Shown here: positions 1 to 5,762 of the stretch, in pieces
Numbering within the stretch: the first letter of the stretch is position 1
Layout of the letters: every line of letters begins with the position of its first letter
Assembly (NCBI GenBank): GCA_017881765.1
Contig: JADGQN010000138.1
Location: 1 to 10,294, forward strand
Length of the DNA stretch: 10,294 nucleotides
Direction: 5' to 3'
Origin: Syntrophobacterales bacterium
GTDB taxonomy: Bacteria > Desulfobacterota > Syntrophorhabdia > Syntrophorhabdales > WCHB1-27
The notes under the pieces: model-generated
The model's database searches: none
Told to the model about the DNA's origin: nothing
Seen by the model: the letters and a program-made list of their open reading frames with translations, nothing else
Program-made: the position numbers and the translations under genes

Positions 1-19
1 TAAAAGCTACGACCTTCAT
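1..19 (-). CDS. N-terminal start of a minus-strand gene leaving the window, possibly a flavodoxin-fold oxidoreductase
   Basis: Read on the minus strand, an ATG at 19-17 is followed by codons for M-K-V-V-A-F, and the next codon begins with A before the window ends. A strong Shine-Dalgarno (AAGGAGGG) lies about 7 nt upstream of the ATG. The sequence shows a translation start and nothing more. The N-terminus, including a next codon compatible with Asn, matches the MKVVAFNGSPRK-type start common in NADPH-dependent FMN reductases and iron-sulfur flavoproteins, but six residues cannot establish the family. The gene diverges from the one at 291. Confidence 0.4.
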
Positions 20-37
20 GTTGATCCCTCCTTTTCC

Positions 38-169
38 TATACCAATTTGCCTTCAAGCGTATACCTTCGTTGCCCGTCGGCATGTTCTTACTCGACGTAC
101 CGCCAGGTACGCCTGCGTAGCCCAGGCCTCGGAGCGCCTCGGTCTACATCTTGAATGCAAATTGGTATA
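38..169 (-). repeat. Interspersed 132-bp repeat with terminal inverted repeats (copy A)
   Basis: The element begins TATACCAATTTGCCTTCAAG at 38 and ends with the near-perfect inverse (…CTTGAATGCAAATTGGTATA at 169). The termini therefore form an inverted repeat of about 20 bp with one mismatch. The reverse complement aligns along its whole length with 8427-8553, sharing the blocks AGACCGAGGCG, ACGCAGGCGTAC, GTACGTCGAG and AACGAAGGTATACGCTTGAA. The centre carries a CGTAC-loop-GTACG hairpin (96-111). No open reading frame of note lies inside. This looks like a non-autonomous, MITE-like or REP-like element. It sits in the divergent promoter region between the gene at 1-19 and the gene at 291. Confidence 0.8.
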
Positions 170-290
170 AGTCTCAGCTGATACGTAATTCAAACATTAG
201 AACACAGAGTCGGGACGGGAGACAAGAGTTGAAAAACGTATTCGGTGGGCAGCAGGACGTGGTATTATTTTGCGAACAGGATCCAACCGC

Positions 291-1478
291 GTGTATTTGA
301 CGTCATTCATACACCGAGAAGAGCTTTTTGATATTACCGAAAGATGGCTCTGCAACCGGCTTGAGCTGACCGACGGGCTCCGCCTCACACAGATTCTTAT
401 CTGTGATGGGTTTGTTCTGGGGGAGACCTTAGAGGCGATTACCGGACTCCTCTTGTCTAAAGTCCATGCAACCGCTTACCGTACCAACCGCATCAGTTTC
501 AAGGGTGAACTGCGTGAGTTCATCTGCAGCAATGCTTGGATCGTAACACCCCGCGTTGAAGAATTGCTCCGTCAGTACAGAACCAACCCGGATTTCTTTT
601 ACGTGGAAGCTCCGATCAACGGGAGCACGTGCATCGACAGGGAGGGGCGCCTTCTAGGGATATACCGGATCAAGCGGCCTCGCAGGATTGCGGAAAAGGC
701 CAACCGCTACATAGCGAATTGGATCTTTCGCATGGTCCAGGACAAGGCGCAACGAATGGCGGAGGAAAGGGCGCAGAGGCTGGGCATTCCCTTGCACTAC
801 CTGTTGACCCCGGAAGAAGAGATGGAGCGTGAATTCGTACTTGCCGAGGAGACCATTGCCCAGGGGTTCAGAGATGGCCGCGTAAAGCTTGACAAAGCCG
901 CGCTGACCATACCTGACGTTGGTGGCATAAAGATCATTGCGGAAGATGAGGCTTTATCGGGTCTCGCGGAATCCTTACAGAACGACCCCGTAGTCAGGGT
1001 GATTGAGCAGGAGAAGCACGAAGGAGATTACAGGGCCAGGAACCTGATTATCGACGTGCCATGGGATCGTGAGACCGTTTGTCGGCGGTATATGGAGAGC
1101 AGAACCTGGCAGAGATGCCTGGAACGGGGGGTCCCTGAGGAGGTGCTGCGCAGTGGGATAGAGCCGCTCCTCGACAAAGCAGAGCCAAGAATCAGCGTTG
1201 AGCTGATTCTTTCCACCTTCCCTGACTTTGTGGAATCGGAACTAGGGATAAGCATTCACGAGGAGCGCATTGTGGCACAGAGAAACCACAAGATGTACAA
1301 AGGTTATATCCCGATGAATGTTGAGTTTCTGATTGAATACCTCTTTGCCGCTGGTTTGAGCCCTCAGACCCATATCGAGCAACTGCCGGTGAAGCTCTGG
1401 GGGCGCTATCTGCCGGACACGATCAGCTACCATATCAGGCGGCTTTATGGCCAGCCGGAGCAGGATGCGCTTTACTAA
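291..1478 (+). CDS. Uncharacterised protein, distant RelA/SpoT-like nucleotidyltransferase resemblance
   Basis: I do not recognise this protein. No ATG is available in frame near the 5' end. A GTG at 291 has an AGGA 9 nt upstream and is preferred; a TTG at 270 (AGGA 12 nt upstream) is an alternative, and the frame is closed by TAG at 198. The product from GTG is about 395 aa, soluble, charged, without signal peptide or membrane segment. Using residue numbers from the TTG, a stretch around 205-265 reads I-P-D-V-G-G-I-K-I-I, then about 30 residues later G-D-Y-R-A-R-N-L-I-I-D-V. This resembles the DxxGIRxI ... GYRxxHxxV pattern of RelA/SpoT domains, and an earlier G-I-Y-R-I-K recalls their SI..K segment. 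The His of the usual YRSLH motif is missing, so catalysis is doubtful. The gene stands alone, convergent with the thioesterase gene. Confidence 0.75.
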   Translation: MYLTSFIHREELFDITERWLCNRLELTDGLRLTQILICDGFVLGETLEAITGLLLSKVHATAYRTNRISFKGELREFICSNAWIVTPRVEELLRQYRTNPDFFYVEAPINGSTCIDREGRLLGIYRIKRPRRIAEKANRYIANWIFRMVQDKAQRMAEERAQRLGIPLHYLLTPEEEMEREFVLAEETIAQGFRDGRVKLDKAALTIPDVGGIKIIAEDEALSGLAESLQNDPVVRVIEQEKHEGDYRARNLIIDVPWDRETVCRRYMESRTWQRCLERGVPEEVLRSGIEPLLDKAEPRISVELILSTFPDFVESELGISIHEERIVAQRNHKMYKGYIPMNVEFLIEYLFAAGLSPQTHIEQLPVKLWGRYLPDTISYHIRRLYGQPEQDALY

Positions 1479-1487
1479 TGAGAAAAA

Positions 1488-1590
1488 AAGGTTAAGGTTA
1501 AGGAAAAAAATAATCAGCTCTGTTCCTTACTCAACCTCAACCTTCGTTCCAGTCGTTTCCTCAACCTGTTTTATTCTCAACCTCAACCTG
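1488..1590. repeat. Hexanucleotide-like repeats (GGTTAA / CTCAAC) forming an imperfect inverted repeat
   Basis: Between the two convergent genes, AAGGTTAAGGTTAAGG (1488-1503) faces CTCAACCTCAACCTT (1530-1544), a near-complement with a mismatch every sixth base. A second CTCAACCTCAACCTG follows at 1576-1590 and a partial TCAACCT at 1561. A-rich and T-rich runs flank the arms, so the structure may act as a terminator for the gene ending at 1478 and for the opposing operon. The last repeat unit runs into the 3' end of the thioesterase gene and encodes its final residues. Confidence 0.6.
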
Positions 1591-2089
1591 CTTTATCTTT
1601 TTCCTGTCCTTTAAGTGCAGTAAGAAGCATCTCTTTCATCTCGCGTGAAACGTGGCTGAAGTCGAGCTTGGCTAAAAGTTCGCCGGGTGTGGTGTGTCTT
1701 GCGGCTCTGAAAAGCCCGTTTGCTCTGGCCGCCGCTTTTCCATGACTATCTTCTATTGTCCCGGAGACATACATATTCCCATGGCGCTGACTGAGAAGCT
1801 TTCCTTTCACCCTGTACGGAACGGCACAAAGGACCGGCGCCAGAAATTCCGTATCCATTTTCCTGGTCACTGAAATCTTTCCAGCTGCGGCAAAAATTGT
1901 CCACCACATTACCTCATCGAGGATCCCGGTCACGATGCCGCCGTGCGCGACCTTGTCGTATCCCTGGAATTTCGCGTCGAGCGCAAAGTCCGAAAAAGCG
2001 CTCCCATCTTTGAATTGAATATGCATTTTAAGGCCGTCTCCATGGGGACCACAGAAAAAACAGTCTCTATAACAGGGCAATAGACTCAT
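1583..2089 (-). CDS. Hotdog-fold thioesterase, PaaI/4HBT-like (paralogue 1)
   Basis: This 168-aa single hotdog domain probably hydrolyses an acyl-CoA thioester; the substrate is unknown. The motif A-H-G-G-I-V-T-G-I-L-D-E (residues 48-59) matches the hotdog HGG...D active-site helix, with D58/E59 as candidate acids. The N-terminus carries C6, C10 and C13 in C-Y-R-D-C-F-F-C-G, resembling the CxxCG..N..GL start of some hotdog families. The start is secure: GGAGGT lies 5 nt upstream of the ATG. The protein is plainly paralogous to the product of the next gene upstream (shared LPxYxDxFF, F-x-G-Y, HGG, GILD, EFLxPVLC), so the pair arose by tandem duplication. It is the last gene of the rlmN operon. 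Its C-terminus (residues ~155-168) is low-complexity and partly encoded by the hexanucleotide repeat. Confidence 0.85.
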   Translation of the reverse strand: MSLLPCYRDCFFCGPHGDGLKMHIQFKDGSAFSDFALDAKFQGYDKVAHGGIVTGILDEVMWWTIFAAAGKISVTRKMDTEFLAPVLCAVPYRVKGKLLSQRHGNMYVSGTIEDSHGKAAARANGLFRAARHTTPGELLAKLDFSHVSREMKEMLLTALKGQEKDKAG

Positions 2090-2113
2090 GCTTTACCTCC
2101 GCGAGGAGCAGAT

Positions 2114-2208
2114 AGTAGGCAGTAAGCAGTAGGCAGCGCCACAAGGCAGTTGGCGAGAGTCTGTGAAGAATCCTCTTCTCCTTACTCCTTACTGTCTACT
2201 GCTTACTG
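2114..2208. repeat. 7-bp tandem repeat (AGTARGC x3) and 17-bp inverted repeat between the two thioesterase genes
   Basis: Three heptamers AGTAGGC, AGTAAGC, AGTAGGC lie in tandem at 2114-2134. CAGTAAGCAGTAGGCAG (2120-2136) is the inverse of CTGTCTACTGCTTACTG (2192-2208) with one mismatch, giving a long stem around a loop of about 55 nt. It fills the gap between the two paralogous genes and ends exactly at the stop codon of the upstream one. It could modulate mRNA stability or partial termination between the cistrons. Confidence 0.65.
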
Positions 2209-2700
2209 TTAAGCCGGTGGTATCAAGGAGTAAAAGAATTCCCTTATCTCCAGCGAGCTGTCGCTGAAATCGAATGAGTTGACGAACTCCGCAATATCAA
2301 GCCCTTTGGCTTCCCTGAAAACCCCGTTCACTTCCGCATAGCGCTCGCCCTCGGCATCCTGAACCCAGGCGGATATGATCACGTCCTTTTCTTCAACTCC
2401 CACGAGCCGCGCCTCCGCCCTATACATCGTATCGCAGAGCACGGGCTTGAGAAACTCCATTTCCGTTCTTCTCGTCATGCAGATTTTTCGTGTCTTCAGC
2501 AGGATCGTGTACCACATGATCACATCAAGGATGCCGAATACCATCCCTCCGTGCACAACCCCCTTATATCCCTCAAACCGGCTGTCTATGCGCATATTTG
2601 CATAGACGACACCATCCTCGTACAAAATGGTAAGTGCCATGCCGTCGGGTCGCTTCTTACTCGCAAAAAAGGAGTCCGTATAGACAGGTAACTTGCTCAT
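2209..2700 (-). CDS. Hotdog-fold thioesterase, PaaI/4HBT-like (paralogue 2)
   Basis: This 163-aa hotdog protein is a paralogue of the product of the downstream gene at 1583-2089. The active-site helix reads V-V-H-G-G-M-V-F-G-I-L-D-V (48-60): the Asp (D59) is kept, but the neighbouring Glu of paralogue 1 is Val here. The N-terminal cysteines of paralogue 1 are also absent. Start choice: the ATG at 2700 overlaps the rlmN stop as ATGA and has GGAGG 7 nt upstream inside rlmN. A longer in-frame start at 2739 would add 13 residues inside rlmN and has no such support. The 4-nt overlap implies translational coupling with rlmN. The natural substrate cannot be told from sequence; a soluble acyl-CoA thioesterase role is the family expectation. 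Confidence 0.85.
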   Translation of the reverse strand: MSKLPVYTDSFFASKKRPDGMALTILYEDGVVYANMRIDSRFEGYKGVVHGGMVFGILDVIMWYTILLKTRKICMTRRTEMEFLKPVLCDTMYRAEARLVGVEEKDVIISAWVQDAEGERYAEVNGVFREAKGLDIAEFVNSFDFSDSSLEIREFFYSLIPPA

Positions 2701-3725
2701 CCCTTTTCCTCCAGATATTTCATACCCAGTTGACCGCATCCCCCGCCTATGTCCTTTGCATGCGAATCTCGCACCAGCGCGGTAAAGTTGCGGTCGAGAA
2801 GGATGCTGTGAAATCGGTTTACCGCTTCCTCATCCGGCGTCTGAAATATTGCGTGAGGCGAAGCATTGTACGGGATAAGATTAATCTTACATCGCACCCC
2901 GGCAAGGAGTTCTGCAAGTGCCCGTGCGTCATCGGGTGAATCGTTGATGCCCTTGATGAGGACGTATTCAAACGTCACCCGCTGTCTTCCCATGTTCTTG
3001 AGGCTCCTGACATAGGCCACGATGTCATGCAGAGGATATATTCTGTTGATCGGCATCAGCTCGCTTCTTCCGGCCTCGCAAGAAGCGTTGAGCGAAATGG
3101 CGATCTGTGCCTTCCTGGGCGCAATGGAACGGAGTCCGTCCAGGAGGCCCACGGTCGAAACCGTGACCCTACGGTAGGAAAAATCAAGCCCGTGAGCCTC
3201 CTGCACGATCTCAAGCGCGCACATAAGATTCTCAAGGTTGTCAAGAGGCTCTCCCATGCCCATGAAGACAATATTTGTGATACGCCGGTTGTGGGCATAC
3301 TGCTTCACGGCCATCACCTGGCCTATTATTTCCGCGACAGAGAGGTCCCGCACGAACCCTATGTGACCCGTGACGCAAAACTGGCACGCCATCTTACACC
3401 CGATTTGCGTCGAAACACAGAGCGTATTCCGGCCTTTCTCAGGCATCAGGACAGTCTCGACAAGGTGGCCGGTATTCAGGAGGAGCCCGAACTTGATCGA
3501 CCCATCCTCGGAGTGGACGATCTCATTCACTTCAGGGAGCTCGAAGCAAAACTCGTCTGCCAGCGCGGAGCGCAACGCTTTTGGCAGGTTGTCCATAGAA
3601 TGAAAATCGAGGACGCCGCGTTGATAGACCCACTGGGAGAGCTGTCTTGCCCTGTAGCTTTTTGCGCCCATCTTTTCTACTACAGCGTGAAGCTCTTTAA
3701 GGGTGTGATTAAAAAAGTTGTCCAT
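2697..3725 (-). CDS. rlmN: Dual-specificity 23S rRNA (A2503-C2) / tRNA (A37-C2) methyltransferase RlmN
   Basis: This radical SAM enzyme methylates C2 of A2503 in 23S rRNA and, in some bacteria, of A37 in certain tRNAs. All hallmarks are visible in the 342-aa product. The Cx3Cx2C iron-sulfur motif is C110-K-M-A-C114-Q-F-C117. C103 in T-L-C-V-S matches the conserved Cys that precedes the cluster (E. coli C118). M-G-M-G-E-P at 155-160 is the SAM-binding GGEP-like motif. C330 in D-I-G-G-G-C-G-Q-L is the methyl-carrying cysteine near the C-terminus, where E. coli has AACGQL. Length is slightly short of E. coli RlmN but complete. It is the first gene of a three-gene operon with the two hotdog proteins, overlapping the next by 4 nt. 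The RBS before ATG 3725 is weak (AGG, 4 nt away). Confidence 0.97.
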   Translation of the reverse strand: MDNFFNHTLKELHAVVEKMGAKSYRARQLSQWVYQRGVLDFHSMDNLPKALRSALADEFCFELPEVNEIVHSEDGSIKFGLLLNTGHLVETVLMPEKGRNTLCVSTQIGCKMACQFCVTGHIGFVRDLSVAEIIGQVMAVKQYAHNRRITNIVFMGMGEPLDNLENLMCALEIVQEAHGLDFSYRRVTVSTVGLLDGLRSIAPRKAQIAISLNASCEAGRSELMPINRIYPLHDIVAYVRSLKNMGRQRVTFEYVLIKGINDSPDDARALAELLAGVRCKINLIPYNASPHAIFQTPDEEAVNRFHSILLDRNFTALVRDSHAKDIGGGCGQLGMKYLEEKG

Positions 3726-3771
3726 GTTGCCTATTATTGAACCAGCCAGGGTTGCACAGAAGCAGTGGTTT

Positions 3772-3783
3772 ACAACCGGTTGT
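3772..3783. promoter_or_regulatory. 12-bp perfect palindrome in the rlmN/Nudix divergent intergenic region
   Basis: ACAACCGGTTGT is a perfect palindrome lying between the divergent rlmN and Nudix genes, about 47 nt upstream of the rlmN ATG. Its position suits an operator, but no regulator is encoded nearby and the assignment is speculative. Confidence 0.25.
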
Positions 3784-3845
3784 TCAGTCTAGATAAGTTA
3801 CCAGAAGGGCTGCTCTTTTTCAAATGGTGCCCTTTGCCCCGGTTG

Positions 3846-3875
3846 TTGATTTGTGCGCTCAGGAGTTGCTACAAT
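3846..3875 (+). promoter_or_regulatory. Putative sigma70-type promoter for the Nudix-MFS operon
   Basis: TTGATT (3846-3851) and TACAAT (3870-3875) are separated by 18 bp. If used, transcription would begin near 3881-3883, at the first base of the ATG. The mRNA would then be leaderless or translation would start at a later codon. Confidence 0.4.
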
Positions 3876-3880
3876 AGGGG

Positions 3881-4438
3881 ATGCGGCTTTCACGTATCAG
3901 ACAGAGCGTGACGAACTACCGACCATGCAAACTGGAGTACACCACCGGCACGCGGGCATCCGTGATGCTGCCTCTCTTCGAGAAGGAGGACGATCTCCAT
4001 ATCCTTCTGACGAAAAGAACGAACGGGATGAAGGTGCATCCGGGCGAGATCTCCTTTCCCGGCGGGATGTATGAAGAGGCGGATGCCGACACGATGAAAA
4101 CTGCGTTGCGCGAATGCCGTGAAGAGATCGGTGTAGGGTCGAATGATGTGGAGATCGTCGGCAGACTGGACGATATGGCGACACATACCGGCTTTGTGAT
4201 CACACCCTACGTGGGTATCATCCCATACCCCTATAGGTTTAAGATCAATCAAAAAGAGGTGGCCTACCTCATCTACCTGCCGTTCGAGCACCTCAGAGGG
4301 AGCAAACTCGTACGGGAGCAGATAGAGTACGGAGGAAAAGCAGAAACGATCGATTGCATGTACTACAACGGCGAAAGGATATGGGGTGCCACGTGCAGGA
4401 TACTACTGAAGCTGAAACAAATCGTCCACGATGAGTAA
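3881..4438 (+). CDS. Nudix hydrolase, CoA pyrophosphatase (NudL/UPF0035-like)
   Basis: The 185-aa product has the two signatures of CoA pyrophosphatases, which cleave CoA or acyl-CoA to 4'-phosphopantetheine and 3',5'-ADP. The NuCoA motif L-L-T-K-R ... K ... G ... F-P-G-G spans residues 42-62, with the H-P-G-E-I-S segment typical of the family. The Nudix catalytic helix ends R77-E-C-R-E-E-I-G-V85. As in NudL, the Glu normally opening the Nudix box is replaced by an Asp-rich stretch. The ATG at 3881 is preceded by TAG in frame at 3875. The nearest SD (AGGAG 3861-3865) is 15 nt away, so the start is not certain; GTG 3908 is an alternative. The gene overlaps the MFS gene by 8 nt, implying an operon. 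Confidence 0.88.
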   Translation: MRLSRIRQSVTNYRPCKLEYTTGTRASVMLPLFEKEDDLHILLTKRTNGMKVHPGEISFPGGMYEEADADTMKTALRECREEIGVGSNDVEIVGRLDDMATHTGFVITPYVGIIPYPYRFKINQKEVAYLIYLPFEHLRGSKLVREQIEYGGKAETIDCMYYNGERIWGATCRILLKLKQIVHDE

Positions 4439-5615
4439 ATTCAATCTGAAAATCCTCCTTCTGCTGTCAACAGGCCATTGCGTCGTCGATATCTATCAAG
4501 GGGCCCTTCCGGCAATCCTGCCTTTTCTCAAGGATGAACTGGGCCTCACTTACACCGTGGCAGGCGTGATCCTGATAATGGCCAACGTAGCATCCTCAAT
4601 TCTTCAACCCATCTTCGGGTTTCTTTCAGACAAGAAGGAGAAGGCCTTTCTGCTGCCCGCCGGTACCTTGGCCGCGGGTCTCGGGTTTGCATTTCTTTCG
4701 GTCCCGTCAAGCTTCCTTCCGGTCCTTCTGCTTGTCACACTAAGCGGCCTCGGGATCGCAGCGTATCACCCGGAGGGTTACAAGACCGCATACTTTTATA
4801 CGGGGCCACGAGCGGCAACAGGCATGTCGGTTTTTTCGGTAGGTGGGAATGTGGGCATGGCCCTCGGCCCGATCATCTCCATCACGGTCATCAGTTACCT
4901 GGGCTTCGGCGCTTTGCCGGTGGTGATGCTCCCGGCTCTTCTGTTCACGGCAGTTATCGTATACTGGCGCAAAAAAGTGGCCCTGCCGGAGCGCACGAAG
5001 CATGCCAAGCAGGAAGGCGATGGCAAGCCCGGGAGGATTCCGTTCCTTTCCCTTGCCACGCTGGTCTCCATCGTGATCATGAGGTCATGGATGCAGATGG
5101 GTCTCTTGAGCTATATTCCGTTTTACTACATCAATTACCTCAAGGGTGATGCTGTCTACGCCGGGAAACTGATCAGTGTCTTTCTTCTCGGCGGCGCGGT
5201 GGGAACACTCGCGGGCGCGCCCCTGGCCGACCGCTGGGGTTACAGGTTTTTTATATCTCTGACCATGGCCGTGGCCGCTCTGACATTCCCGCTGATATTC
5301 TTTCTCGAGGGGTTCCCCCTGCTTTTATCTGTGACTCTCTTCTGGCTCGGCATGGTTCTCGTCTCGACCTTCTCCGTGACCGTTGTGATGTCGCAAAAAC
5401 TCCTACCGGGAAACCTGGGGATCGCCTCGGGTCTGACCACGGGGTTTGCGATTGGCGCCGGCGGCATCGGCGTCACGCTGCTCGGTGTTGTGGCTGACCG
5501 ATTCGGCGTGCCCTTTGCCTTGAAGTCGATCTTCATATTTCCTATTGTGGGATTCATACTCACCCTGGCACTCAAATACCCTGTGCGGAGGGAGCAGAAT
5601 GGGCAGCAAGCATAA
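4431..5615 (+). CDS. MFS transporter, fosmidomycin-resistance (FSR) family
   Basis: This 394-aa inner-membrane protein has about twelve hydrophobic segments, the usual MFS architecture. Family markers are the N-terminal G-H-C-V-V-D-I-Y-Q-G-A-L-P-A (15-28), the Q-P-I-F-G-F-L-S-D-K-K loop (motif A, ~59-69), A-Y-H-P-E-G at 111-116 and a second motif-A-like P-L-A-D-R-W-G in the C-terminal half. The GHxxxDxYQGALPA and HPEG signatures are those of Fsr-type drug/proton antiporters. The real substrate here is unknown; fosmidomycin efflux is a family label, not evidence. The ATG lies inside the end of the Nudix gene (8-nt overlap), so translation is probably coupled. The pairing of a CoA-cleaving Nudix enzyme with an exporter may just be operon convenience. 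Confidence 0.9.
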   Translation: MSKFNLKILLLLSTGHCVVDIYQGALPAILPFLKDELGLTYTVAGVILIMANVASSILQPIFGFLSDKKEKAFLLPAGTLAAGLGFAFLSVPSSFLPVLLLVTLSGLGIAAYHPEGYKTAYFYTGPRAATGMSVFSVGGNVGMALGPIISITVISYLGFGALPVVMLPALLFTAVIVYWRKKVALPERTKHAKQEGDGKPGRIPFLSLATLVSIVIMRSWMQMGLLSYIPFYYINYLKGDAVYAGKLISVFLLGGAVGTLAGAPLADRWGYRFFISLTMAVAALTFPLIFFLEGFPLLLSVTLFWLGMVLVSTFSVTVVMSQKLLPGNLGIASGLTTGFAIGAGGIGVTLLGVVADRFGVPFALKSIFIFPIVGFILTLALKYPVRREQNGQQA

Positions 5616-5624
5616 GGTTCCACC

Positions 5625-5647
5625 ACCCGTGAAAGGGCTCCACGGGT
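5625..5647 (+). terminator. Hairpin just after the MFS gene
   Basis: ACCCGTG (5625-5631) pairs perfectly with CACGGGT (5641-5647) across a 9-nt loop, ten bases past the MFS stop codon. No T-run follows, so an intrinsic terminator is doubtful. It may be part of the adjoining repeat or an mRNA-stabilising hairpin. Confidence 0.3.
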
Positions 5648-5652
5648 ACCCG

Positions 5653-5736
5653 GAGTCGCCGAGCCGTGACGAACGAAGGCGTACTATAAAGTACGTCGTA
5701 GTGAGGCAGGGCGAAGTGCAACGCCGCAGATGGACG
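5653..5736 (+). repeat. Variant of the interspersed repeat (copy B, core only), in the der leader
   Basis: This stretch shares the core of the repeat at 8427-8553: GGCGTACTATAAAGTACGTCG here versus GGCGTACTATAAGTACGTCG there, plus GAG..CGCCGAGCCG-like 5' and GCGA..GCAACGCCG-like 3' flanks. The central CGTAC-6 nt-GTACG hairpin (5680-5695) is retained. The TATACCAATTTG terminal inverted repeats are absent, and the element ends instead in GCAGATGGACGTT. It occupies most of the 147-bp gap between the MFS gene and der and contributes an ATG (5730) in frame with der that is probably not used. Confidence 0.6.
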
Positions 5737-5762
5737 TTAGACGTAGCTGCCCGGGAGAAGGC

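Noticed and set aside
2114..2208. CRISPR array
   Set aside because: Units are 7 bp with no spacers; it is a simple tandem repeat with an inverted partner.
3027..3740. 237-aa plus-strand open frame
   Set aside because: It lies antisense to rlmN, which has every catalytic motif; the translated sequence shows no family features.
5730..5762. N-terminal extension of Der from the ATG at 5730
   Set aside because: The 11 extra residues come from the interspersed repeat, and the ATG at 5763 has the SD and the canonical Der start.
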